Below, piece by piece: positions 23,329 to 30,694 of a stretch of 64,000 nt of DNA. The position numbers and the translations under genes are program-made. Numbering within the stretch: the first letter of the stretch is position 1; each line of letters opens with the position of its first letter. Below the pieces are notes generated by a model. The model had not been told where the DNA came from. It did no database searches and was given only the letters and a program-made list of their open reading frames with translations. This DNA is from an uncultured Parabacteroides sp. (lineage in GTDB: Bacteria; Bacteroidota; Bacteroidia; Bacteroidales; Tannerellaceae), in assembly GCA_910577325.1 (NCBI GenBank), contig CAJTMR010000013.1, positions 1 to 64,000 of the forward strand, given 5' to 3'.

Positions 23329-23701
23329 ACAGCTTGTATTTACGTTCATGCAAAGGGTGTGCTTCGACCATCCGGTCGATCTGCTTGTCAGGCGTTTCCC
23401 GCATCCACCGTTCCCGGAACTGTTCCACGTCCGTGCGGCGGTAGCGGATTTTCTTCCCGCAGATGGAGAAGGCGATAATCCGGTTCGTGCGGTAGCGTTG
23501 CAAGGTGCGGGGACTGATTTCGAGATATTCGCACACCTCGCTGCCCGTCATCCACTTGCCCGTCGTCCGGCTGTTCTTCTCTTCCTGTCCCTGTTGCCCG
23601 TCCTGTTCCCTTTGCCGGGACTCTTCCACGTATGCCGCTATCCCGTCAATCTTCTCCACGAGGGCGGCAAACGCTTTGCTTTCGATTGTTATTACTTCCA
23701 T
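23291..23701 (-). CDS. Helix-turn-helix (excisionase-like) protein
   Basis: A 136-residue protein. An N-terminal helical segment (MEVITIESKAFAALVEKIDG) and a polar linker precede an HTH_17 domain (about residues 49-100): KWMTGSEVCEYLEISPRTLQRY, then the wing IIAFSICGKKIRYRRTDVEQF. A basic tail ends KYKLYGKKRGNTGKDK. It is the first gene of the replication-type operon and a paralogue of the protein at 20949-21251. It probably controls excision or replication; the target is unknown. Confidence 0.8.
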   Translation of the reverse strand: MEVITIESKAFAALVEKIDGIAAYVEESRQREQDGQQGQEEKNSRTTGKWMTGSEVCEYLEISPRTLQRYRTNRIIAFSICGKKIRYRRTDVEQFRERWMRETPDKQIDRMVEAHPLHERKYKLYGKKRGNTGKDK

Positions 23702-23799
23702 AATCTGTTGATTTTTAGATTTATGGTCGCAAATGTCCGCCTATTCGATTGTTTTTCTTTTCACGTCCGTACCACCTTGCCAAAGATTTTTTCCGGCAC

Positions 23800-23845
23800 G
23801 AAAAAAGCCGCCGGAGAGCCTTTTCTTTCGGTTCTTCCGGCGGCT
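23800..23845 (-). terminator. Terminator after rteC
   Basis: AGCCGCCGGA (23806-23815) and TCCGGCGGCT (23836-23845) form a perfect 10-bp stem. On the minus strand the stem is followed by TTTTT (23801-23805), a textbook intrinsic terminator about 90 bp after the rteC stop. Confidence 0.85.
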
Positions 23846-23935
23846 GCAAGCCGCTTGTCACTGGTTAGGGTTCGATAAAGTCGCTTTTAGCAGCTTGCTA
23901 CGAACTTGGTAATTCTATCATTGGCTTTTAATAAG

Positions 23936-24757
23936 TTAGCTATCCGTTTCGTCCATCCGTTTGAGCAGTTGTTCGATCATTTGGTCAAGATACACCGTCC
24001 GGCTGTTCTTCCGGTTACGCATGGCGATAAACGTGTGGTACACGTCGCCCAGATCAATGTGGAATGTCCGTTCAAATGCCGTCACGATGTCGATAATGTC
24101 CGCTTTCCCGTTATCCACGCTTCCCGCCGCATGGATGCCGTATATCAGTTCCACCGCCGCAGCTTTCTTGTCCGTCCAGTACAGTTTCTTTCCCGATAGC
24201 GGCTCACCGTCCGCAGGCTCACGCATCCGCTTTGTCAGGAAGGCTAACAGCAGTTCCACCGCAATCAGCCGGGCGACCAGTCGGTCATATCCGGTGGATA
24301 ACTCCGCTTCCGGCTCGAAGATGAACGTGTCCGTTTCCGGGCTTATCTCCGTTTGTCCCCGTTTGAAGTAGAAGTTGTCCCGGTACGTAGCCCCGCTACG
24401 GTAATACTGGAAGAATGACAGGCTATTCTCAAAGGCTGCTTTCATCTTCTCTATCTCACCCTGATAATAACCTGCGGCAAGCTCATAGCTTGGCGGTCGT
24501 TTACTCTCGATCTGGTATAGCTTGTAGAAGTAGAGCAGCCGTCCGAGTATCAGCGGCTTTTGGTACTTAAAAAATCGGATTTCCTCTGCGTCGTCCTTAA
24601 ACTTGTGTGATAGTGCGAAGTCTTTCAGTTCAACCATCTTTTCTTTCAGGAACTTCGTCATTTCACGGCATCCCGGAATAATGTTTTCCCCTTCCAGATT
24701 GACCGTCCCCGTATAGCGGTCAATCTCCTGTAACAACGAATCAAAAAATTTATCCAT
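23936..24757 (-). CDS. rteC: RteC-family excision/transfer regulator
   Basis: A 273-residue protein of the RteC family, which in CTnDOT activates the excision operon in response to tetracycline via RteA/RteB. Recognisable blocks are the N-terminal helix MDKFFDSLLQEIDRYTG, EIRFFKYQKPLILGRLLYFY, YELAAGYYQGEIEKM, FYFKRGQTEI, and the C-terminal winged-helix-like region KLYWTDKKAAAVELIYGIHA ... IVTAFERTFHIDLGDVYHTF. No rteA, rteB or tetQ lies in this window, so the signal feeding rteC must differ or lie elsewhere. The promoter carries the 34-bp shared box. Confidence 0.88.
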   Translation of the reverse strand: MDKFFDSLLQEIDRYTGTVNLEGENIIPGCREMTKFLKEKMVELKDFALSHKFKDDAEEIRFFKYQKPLILGRLLYFYKLYQIESKRPPSYELAAGYYQGEIEKMKAAFENSLSFFQYYRSGATYRDNFYFKRGQTEISPETDTFIFEPEAELSTGYDRLVARLIAVELLLAFLTKRMREPADGEPLSGKKLYWTDKKAAAVELIYGIHAAGSVDNGKADIIDIVTAFERTFHIDLGDVYHTFIAMRNRKNSRTVYLDQMIEQLLKRMDETDS

Positions 24758-24788
24758 GCAATCCTTTTTAGGTTTCTAAAAACGGCTG

Positions 24789-24851
24789 CAAAGTTACTGG
24801 CAATCCGAATATTACTTTTTTCGTTTCCCGTCCATTCTTTTTCGATAATCG
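24789..24851 (-). promoter_or_regulatory. rteC promoter with 34-bp shared box
   Basis: A -7 box TAACTTTG (24789-24796, minus strand) lies 31 bp before the rteC ATG. The 34-bp box at 24818-24851 starts CGATTATCGAAAAAGAATGG and is separated from the -7 box by exactly 21 bp, as in the two sister promoters. Confidence 0.75.
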
Positions 24852-24946
24852 CTCAAATCGCACAAAAACAACTTTCTATCTTATAAATCTGGTATTACAT
24901 CATTTTACGTCGCCAGTAAGGTCATAGGATTCTTATATTTGTATTA

Positions 24947-25699
24947 TCATGGTTGAAATTTCAATTTGGTATTTAAGACGTGAATCCCCTTGTCTAAAAC
25001 TTCTTGTACATGTTTAGCCATTTCTGAATTTTTATCTTCATAAAGTAATACTTGTTTAAGATCATCGTATGCTTTATTTATATTCCCCATTTTGTAATAT
25101 ATACAAGCTCTCCAATAAAAACAAAATGATAAACAGAATTTCCCCTCAATGCAAGCAGTAAAATCATTTAGTGCTAAATTTAAACTATCCAATTGGTAAT
25201 ATGCCTGCCCTCTATCAATTAAGATTTGAGTTATCTGATATTGAGGCTCTTCCATTAAATCATCATTAGTAATAGCCGGATTTTTTAAAGGGAATATAGC
25301 GGTTCCGGAAGGAAGTGTTATTCGAGATTTTTTTGTTCTAAACAAATATATATTTAAAGCAGTATTATAATCCTTTAAAGCTCCTTCGTAATCCTTTAGA
25401 GCGTACTTATTCCCAGCTCTACTGATGTATCCATACATCAGAGACGAGTCGATTTGAAGTGCCATATTACAATCTTCAATAGCTCCTGTATAATCTTCAA
25501 GTTCATGCTTATCCGCTCCTCTATTAATGTAATATCGAGCATCGTGTGGATTCATATCTATGGCTTTGCTCCAATATGTAATGGCTTTTTCATAATTACC
25601 CTGTTCGTCATAGGTTAATGCTTGCGTAACAATATCTTTTTCAGAGCATCCGGTAAGGATGCAAAGGCAAAAACAAAATAGCAATCTATATATCATCAT
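24947..25699 (-). CDS. TPR lipoprotein
   Basis: A 250-residue lipoprotein. The signal sequence MMIYRLLFCFCLCILTGCSE has lipobox LTGC. Three or four TPR units follow (about residues 28-135: ALTYDEQGNYEKAITYWSKA, RYYINRGADKHELEDYTGAI, YGYISRAGNKYALKDYEGAL), then an interrupted region and another TPR pair (about 165-235). The pattern is close to the TPR proteins of the left cargo operon. It is the last gene of an operon with the beta-propeller lipoprotein 27 bp upstream. It probably acts as a periplasmic or surface scaffold; the partner is unknown. Confidence 0.8.
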   Translation of the reverse strand: MMIYRLLFCFCLCILTGCSEKDIVTQALTYDEQGNYEKAITYWSKAIDMNPHDARYYINRGADKHELEDYTGAIEDCNMALQIDSSLMYGYISRAGNKYALKDYEGALKDYNTALNIYLFRTKKSRITLPSGTAIFPLKNPAITNDDLMEEPQYQITQILIDRGQAYYQLDSLNLALNDFTACIEGKFCLSFCFYWRACIYYKMGNINKAYDDLKQVLLYEDKNSEMAKHVQEVLDKGIHVLNTKLKFQP

Positions 25700-25726
25700 A
25701 TTCTTTATTATTGAGATTGGTCTATA

Positions 25727-26821
25727 TTAAGGTATTCTCACCATTAACGGGTTTCCTTTGGAGTAACGGAAAGCATAGGCTATAATCCACAGATACCCTT
25801 CCCCGAACATTCCTGCATCTCCCCGTGTAAACCACTCTTTGGGAGTTTCCGTTTTCCAACTTTTCCCCAAATCAGTGCTGTAATGGTATTTGGTAACTCC
25901 ATCGCCTTCTCCGATAATACCTATAAAGTTACCATATACATTTACCTGATAAGTAGGAACAGGCAAAGGTATCATAGAGTGTTCCGCTATGCTGTATAAA
26001 AAATTCTCCTTGCCATATTCTTCGCCTTTGCCGCTTAGAATTACATATTGTTTCAGCGTTTGCAAATCAATTATGATTTGGTTATAAATAGATAAATGTT
26101 CCGGGATATTTAGGGGATATTTTTCATAGGTCAATGTTGCTATATCCAGCTTCAACATATCTTTATCGTCCTTACTCAATGCTAATAATGACTTATCAGG
26201 AGTATATACAAAATCATAATACTTCTCTATGTCTTCTATGAATACCTTCTGCCAAGAGATTCCCCCGTCAGTTGTTTTGTAAATGTTCTCCACAGTACAT
26301 TCCGCAGGATTTTCGCACGTGCGTACTATGCCAATTTTGTCGTTGATAAAAACAGCAGTACGCAATATCTTATTAGAAAATGTATCAATAGTATTCCATT
26401 GTTCTCCCATATCGACAGAGTGCAAAAGCTGATATTCAAAGTGAGTCCCATCAGAATATATCCTTTTTATAAGGCATATATTGCGCCCGCTATCAGTTAC
26501 AGATATATTTTCTAAATACCCGTTTCCTAATATTTGTTTTTTGAAACTCTTTCCGCCATCCACGCTACTAAAAAAATAAGCATTTTGATTTTCCGGACTG
26601 GATGCGACATATTCGTCATTACCCAACAAGAAAACGATTTTTTCATTTACAGGATAAATAGCCTGTACTTCTGGATAGATACCAATCTCTTTTTCGTGAG
26701 GAAATATTTCTGTAAAAAAATAGTTCTCATTTACATCCTTCAGACGTGACGGTTCACAACCAGATAAAGACATTAGTATCATAGCCAACATATTTATAAT
26801 TAATAGCACTTTAATATTCAT
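25727..26821 (-). CDS. BNR/Asp-box beta-propeller lipoprotein
   Basis: A 364-residue lipoprotein (MNIKVLLIINMLAMILMSLSGC, lipobox LSGC). Several sialidase-type Asp-box motifs are visible: SSVDGGKSFKK, HSVDMGEQWNT, KTTDGGISWQK and STDLGKSWKT. These define a six- or seven-bladed propeller as in sialidase-like and YCF48-type proteins. No catalytic Arg triad or FRIP motif is seen, so a binding rather than hydrolytic role is likelier. Start 26821 was chosen because it begins the signal peptide; the frame is open 14 codons more upstream but would overlap the AraC-type gene. AT-rich compared with rteC and the primase. Confidence 0.78.
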   Translation of the reverse strand: MNIKVLLIINMLAMILMSLSGCEPSRLKDVNENYFFTEIFPHEKEIGIYPEVQAIYPVNEKIVFLLGNDEYVASSPENQNAYFFSSVDGGKSFKKQILGNGYLENISVTDSGRNICLIKRIYSDGTHFEYQLLHSVDMGEQWNTIDTFSNKILRTAVFINDKIGIVRTCENPAECTVENIYKTTDGGISWQKVFIEDIEKYYDFVYTPDKSLLALSKDDKDMLKLDIATLTYEKYPLNIPEHLSIYNQIIIDLQTLKQYVILSGKGEEYGKENFLYSIAEHSMIPLPVPTYQVNVYGNFIGIIGEGDGVTKYHYSTDLGKSWKTETPKEWFTRGDAGMFGEGYLWIIAYAFRYSKGNPLMVRIP

Positions 26822-26843
26822 AACCCTATCTTTATTATTACTA

Positions 26844-27374
26844 TCAATTTTTCCGTATCTCACCCGGACTTGCCCCGAAATTCATCTGGCAGAACTCCGT
26901 CAGGTACGATTGCGACACAAACCCGCACACCTCTGCCACTTCCACCAGTGGCAAGTCTGTTTGTGTGAGCAGGTTCTTCACCTTGTCTTTCCGCAGTCCT
27001 TTCAGCCATTCATGGGGAGTAGTACGGAACTCTTCACGGAACAGCCGCCGGAAAGTGCTTAGGCTGTACCCGCAAAGGTCAGCCAGATGTCCCGTATTCT
27101 TTGCCTTCATGCAGTACTTCGTAACCTTCTCCACGAGCCTTTTATTCTTCACCATTCCCAGATACACCTCTGCCTGCAACAACTCTTCACCCGTCATTTC
27201 CTTTACCTTCGCACGGGCAATAGGTATTTCCAGTTCCGTAGCACCTTTCGGCAAATCCTCGCTCTTGGTGCAGTGCGGACGCTTCCGTTTCATTTGCTGC
27301 ACATACTGCGCCAGTCGGTTATACACCCCGTTCAGATACCCCCGTTCGGGATAGATGTGCAATATCCGGCACAA
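26844..27374 (-). pseudogene. AraC-family regulator, 3' part separated by an in-frame TGA
   Basis: This encodes an AraC/XylS C-terminal DNA-binding domain. HTH1 is HLADLCGYSLSTFRRLFREE (residues about 97-116) and HTH2 is PLVEVAEVCGFVSQSYLTEF (about 141-160), ending FGASPGEIRKN. The only start near the N-terminus is TTG (27374); the first ATG is 28 codons in. The same frame continues upstream without a break for 12 codons to the TGA at 27411-27413, which is the stop of the gene at 27411-27722. The two parts together make a roughly 290-residue AraC-type protein. A nonsense mutation is the simplest reading; two separate genes are the alternative. Confidence 0.7.
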
Positions 27375-27410
27375 GTATAGCAGTTCCCTGTTGCACCCGT
27401 AGTTGATATA

Positions 27411-27722
27411 TCAACTCGATAACCGGAACACATACCGCAGTGCCGCATCTTCCCGTGACAAGGCAACCAGCATCACATACGCCTCGAATCCCTTGTCACT
27501 GTACGTCACCGCTTCCGGCAGCTTGTTCAGCGTATCTGCCACAAACCGCATCACCCGTCCGTCCTCGGCAAGCTGTTCCAGCCCCGCAAATTCCCCTGCA
27601 TCCTGCTTGCTTCGTATCACTCCTTCCATTGTTTCCACCAGAGCTTGCACCTTCTCCGCAATCTCCGGTTCTGCCGCCACCGCCCGCAGCAGTTCTTGGC
27701 TTAGTGTTGATGTTGTTTCCAT
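27411..27722 (-). CDS. N-terminal part of an AraC-type regulator or separate small protein
   Basis: A 103-residue, mostly helical protein (METTSTLSQELLRAVAAEPE ... SREDAALRYVFRLSS) without a recognised domain. Start 27722 is set by the promoter. The -7 box TATTTTTG at 27765-27772 overlaps the longer candidate start at 27767, so translation must begin downstream of it. It ends in a TGA that stands in frame with the AraC HTH part, so it may be the sensor half of one interrupted gene. Confidence 0.55.
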   Translation of the reverse strand: METTSTLSQELLRAVAAEPEIAEKVQALVETMEGVIRSKQDAGEFAGLEQLAEDGRVMRFVADTLNKLPEAVTYSDKGFEAYVMLVALSREDAALRYVFRLSS

Positions 27723-27764
27723 ATCCGTATCATGCAATTCATATATTTTATATTTCAATGGCGG

Positions 27765-27827
27765 CAAAAATACCCCGTTATCTCACATATCTTTTTTCGC
27801 TTCCTATCCATTCTTTTTCGATAGTCG
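27765..27827 (-). promoter_or_regulatory. Promoter of AraC-type gene with 34-bp shared box
   Basis: A -7 box TATTTTTG (27765-27772, minus strand), a 21-bp gap, then the 34-bp box at 27794-27827, beginning CGACTATCGAAAAAGAATGG. It is the third member of the family with 14195-14228 and 24818-24851. Confidence 0.75.
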
Positions 27828-27922
27828 CTCACAACAGGAATATATAACGGCTTTCTTTCTCGTCTGTTACCTAAAATGAAGAACAAACTTGTTTAATTAC
27901 ACCGGGTGCAGTCCATTTTCCC

Positions 27923-27968
27923 CAAATATAATGCAAACTTTTAGAAAATACAGTGATTACTGTATTTT
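27923..27968 (-). promoter_or_regulatory. Distal promoter with 24-bp near-palindrome
   Basis: A -7 box TATATTTG (27923-27930) lies 14 bp from a 24-bp dyad at 27945-27968 (AAAATACAGTGA and TTACTGTATTTT, one mismatch). Sequence, spacing and the flanking ATTTCC match the site at 14270-14315. Confidence 0.7.
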
Positions 27969-28058
27969 ATTTCCATACAGACATGAAAAAAGCACCCCGA
28001 AAGGTGCTTCACATATCACATAAAAGATTGAATGATATTCAATTTCCGTTCAAAAGAA

Positions 28059-28658
28059 TCATTTCAGCAGTTTATATACAGCGTCAAATTGCCGTTTCAG
28101 TCGTTCAGTATCAAGTCCCGTGGTAAAAGCCAGCACGTATGACATTCCCAGATGTGCCATTCGGAACATATCGACGACCTCTTCCGTGGCAATATCATTT
28201 CTGATTTCCCCCGAAGCGATTGCCTTATCAATTATCTTTCGCCACATTTGCTGGTCTTTCTCAAAGATAGCATCCATTCTCTCCACAAAGTTCGGATAAT
28301 ACTTGTACGCTTGGAACAAGAACTGAAAATAACATTTGGCACATTCCTTTCTATCCACACCCAGTTCATTGCTTAGATAATCCATTGTCCTTTCCACCCC
28401 TTCGATATAGGTTTGCAGGAAGTCCCGTAATGAAATATCTTCCGCAAACACGAACTTGTTTTCCACCTTGTGCGGTTCAAAGATATAGGTATCTACAACC
28501 GCCTTGAACAGTCCCAGTTTATCCTTAGTATGATGATAGATACCCCGGCACGACAATCCGATAGCTTTCTCCAGTTTTACCACCGTCACCTTCTCGTAAT
28601 TGTCCTGTAAGAACAGCCGGAACGCATTTTTATATATTTCAGCCTTATTCGTTTTCAT
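28059..28658 (-). CDS. TetR/AcrR-family transcriptional regulator
   Basis: A 199-residue regulator. The N-terminal TetR HTH reads MKTNKAEIYKNAFRLFLQDN, YEKVTVVKLEKAIGLSCRGIYHHTKDKLGLFKAVVD, with the signature GIYHHTKDKxxLF in place of YYYFxxKxxLF. An all-helical ligand domain (residues 60-199) follows, with DRKECAKCYFQFLFQAYKYY and a closing LKRQFDAVYKLLK. Start 28658 (MKTNKAEI) is the family's normal opening; the extra 24 codons upstream are cysteine- and tryptophan-rich and unsupported. It is the last gene of the element and could control excision, or the palindromes at 27945 and 14292. Confidence 0.83.
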   Translation of the reverse strand: MKTNKAEIYKNAFRLFLQDNYEKVTVVKLEKAIGLSCRGIYHHTKDKLGLFKAVVDTYIFEPHKVENKFVFAEDISLRDFLQTYIEGVERTMDYLSNELGVDRKECAKCYFQFLFQAYKYYPNFVERMDAIFEKDQQMWRKIIDKAIASGEIRNDIATEEVVDMFRMAHLGMSYVLAFTTGLDTERLKRQFDAVYKLLK

Positions 28659-28775
28659 ATCAGCGCAGCATATATTTATTTTTGGTTTCCACGAAGATAA
28701 TACATTTCTTCCGAACAGCCATATCTCCACCCGTAAAACCTCACATCCACCCCCTTTTTAAGACAATCCATAGGG

Positions 28776-28825
28776 CAGGTGCAGGGTGCAGCTATATCTA
28801 TATATATAGCTGCACCCTGCACCTG
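28776..28825. repeat. 22-bp perfect inverted repeat near the element's right end
   Basis: The arm at 28776-28797 begins CAGGTGCAGGGTGCAGCTAT. It is mirrored perfectly by 28804-28825 across a 6-bp spacer of alternating A/T. It lies about 120 bp upstream of the TetR start. No poly-T follows on either strand, so it is not a standard terminator. It may be a regulator site, a recombinase site or a cruciform. Confidence 0.8.
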
Positions 28826-29239
28826 TAAAATACACCCTGAATATCAACGATTTACAATCTCATAAAAATGCACAGTGCAATCCTCTTTTTGCACCCCTTT
28901 CATTTCCAGTCCATCCGTTCCCCCTCAAAAATCCCCCCAATAAAAAAACACCGCATTTATTTCCTATTTTCAGTCCAAATTCGTATATTTGTACCAAGTT
29001 ATCAGCGCAGAGCGAAGAAACGCAAAGAACCCCGCACCGTTACTAATTCGTTACCTGTTACCTAACTTTCTACTCTTTACGTCTTGACAATTAGTTAATT
29101 AAACTTTTCCCGCAGTTTTTATGTGAAAAAGTCAGCATATAATTTCACGCACACTTTCATGTTGTCGCCAAAATATTCTTATTTGTAGGGGAATTTGGGC
29201 TTTTTGTAGGAGTTATTTTGCGTATATGATTAATTTCTT
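28826..29239. other. Non-coding right border region of the element
   Basis: About 410 bp without a supportable gene. The composition changes here from element-like to chromosome-like. The element's right end must lie between here and the SpoIID-like gene, but no direct repeat pairing with the left end can be identified because the left end is outside the window. Confidence 0.4.
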
Positions 29240-29354
29240 GTTCCTTTGCATTAGCTGGAGCTCGTGAGAGTCAAGGCGACCGGTTTAAGGACCGGAGACA
29301 AATAGGTAAACACAATAAAGAAAAGGCTGCGATCTTTGGATACGCAGCCTTTTT
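29240..29354 (+). ncRNA. Candidate small RNA ending at an intrinsic terminator
   Basis: A -7-like TTCCTTTG (29241-29248) is followed by about 100 nt without a start codon in a useful frame. It contains a hairpin CCGGT/ACCGG (29280-29284, 29291-29295) and ends in a perfect terminator stem AAAAGGCTGCG/CGCAGCCTTTT (29321-29331, 29343-29353). The terminator also serves the convergent SpoIID-like gene. No known RNA family is recognised. Confidence 0.4.
29321..29354. terminator. Bidirectional terminator
   Basis: A perfect 11-bp stem AAAAGGCTGCG/CGCAGCCTTTT with an 11-base loop, T-rich on both strands, lies 23 bp after the stop of the SpoIID-like gene. Confidence 0.85.
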
Positions 29355-29376
29355 GACTTGTTCAATGATACCTTTC

Positions 29377-30690
29377 TCAATATCTTTTTTTAATAGAGGC
29401 TCCAGGGAAGTAGTGGGAGAGAATCTGCCGGTAATCATATCCTTCGTCTGACATCATGGCAGCTCCGATCTGGCACAATCCTACGCCGTGTCCCCAACCT
29501 GCTCCGGTCAGGATGAACTCTCCGGGGATATCGAATCGCATATTTTCTTTGTCCACGACAAAAGCTGAGCTGTACAGATGTGTTTCGGACAAAGTACGGC
29601 GTATCTCCAATTCTTTGCCGATAGTAAAGGTGCGGTGTGTACCGACAATCTTTAGCATTTCGATACGGCCGGAAGTACCGCGGCTGATCGGAACCAAATC
29701 TATGATTTGACCGAAATCGATACCACATTTTCGATGGATCAATTCGGCCAATTCTTCCTGCTTGTAGGATACTTTCCAACGATAAAAGTCTGTTGTCTCC
29801 AGATCGTAGTTGTTCAGCACCTGGCTGAGGATTTCTTTGTCGGAGGTATTGCAAAAAGCATCGGGAGCGCAGCAAATCCATTTCCGAGCCTCTTTCTCCT
29901 GGGTAAGGTCCGGAAATGTCGCATCTTTGCTGTCTCTCAATGCTGTCAAATAGGAATGAGGAACCGGTTCCCAGCAATGTTCGAACTGTTCCGTTACACC
30001 TCCACAGCATTTGGAAAAGCGGGCATCGCAGATTGCTTTGCCATCCATCAGTATTTCGCCTTTTGTCTCGTGAACGACCTTTCGGACAACCGGAGTAGAA
30101 GCACGCGTGATCCCTTGGTAACGCTGGCAATGATCGTCGGCACAGACATCAAAGATATTATGGTCTTCGTGGTCGTACCAACGTACCAGTTGTGTGTTAT
30201 CTTGGTGACAACTTTGCCGTTTCTTCTCTTTTTTGTCTCGGCGGGAATTTTTTTCGATCTGTGCGAGCAGCCAGCTACGGGAGATAACAGCATGTGCTTT
30301 TAACAGTTCCTTCGAGGTATGTGCGCTCATTTCTGAAGAGATGACGCTGGTTAGGTATTCTTCCACATCCACTTGATTGATGACCACAATCCCGTCTTCG
30401 CTGACCACCAAGTTGAAAGATCCTTTAAAGTGTTGATCTTCCTGCCGTTGCCAATGGAAGTTACGGCCTATGGTGACTGCCTTTAATTCAAAAGATGAAG
30501 AAGGGAAGATAGGTTCAAAGAATATCTCTTTAAACAACTTTCCGTTGAAAACGATATTGCCGTTTACTAATGACGCACGCTGTTCTCCTGTCAGGAACTT
30601 TCCGGTTTCCGTATGTACATATTCTCCATGTAATACAAACGAAATGGCTTTTTCTGTCATAATGCCGACATTCACTACAGGTACTTTCAC
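29377..30690 (-). CDS. SpoIID/LytB-domain protein
   Basis: A 437-residue protein of the SpoIID family, peptidoglycan-processing proteins related to lytic transglycosylases and amidase enhancers. Family blocks are VVINQVDVEEYLTSVISSEM, LLKAHAVISRSWLLAQ, the cysteine-containing CDARFSKCCGGVTEQ, and the C-terminal GAGWGHGVGLCQIGAAMMSD followed by YRQILSHYFPG. No N-terminal signal peptide is evident. In non-sporulating Bacteroidetes its role is cell-wall remodelling by inference. It lies 4 bp downstream of the OPT transporter gene and is the first clearly chromosomal gene after the mobile element. Confidence 0.85.
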   Translation of the reverse strand: MKVPVVNVGIMTEKAISFVLHGEYVHTETGKFLTGEQRASLVNGNIVFNGKLFKEIFFEPIFPSSSFELKAVTIGRNFHWQRQEDQHFKGSFNLVVSEDGIVVINQVDVEEYLTSVISSEMSAHTSKELLKAHAVISRSWLLAQIEKNSRRDKKEKKRQSCHQDNTQLVRWYDHEDHNIFDVCADDHCQRYQGITRASTPVVRKVVHETKGEILMDGKAICDARFSKCCGGVTEQFEHCWEPVPHSYLTALRDSKDATFPDLTQEKEARKWICCAPDAFCNTSDKEILSQVLNNYDLETTDFYRWKVSYKQEELAELIHRKCGIDFGQIIDLVPISRGTSGRIEMLKIVGTHRTFTIGKELEIRRTLSETHLYSSAFVVDKENMRFDIPGEFILTGAGWGHGVGLCQIGAAMMSDEGYDYRQILSHYFPGASIKKRY

Positions 30691-30694
30691 ACTA

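Noticed and set aside
23936..24757. Tetracycline-resistance module implied by rteC
   Set aside because: No tetQ, rteA or rteB is in the window; rteC alone does not show resistance.
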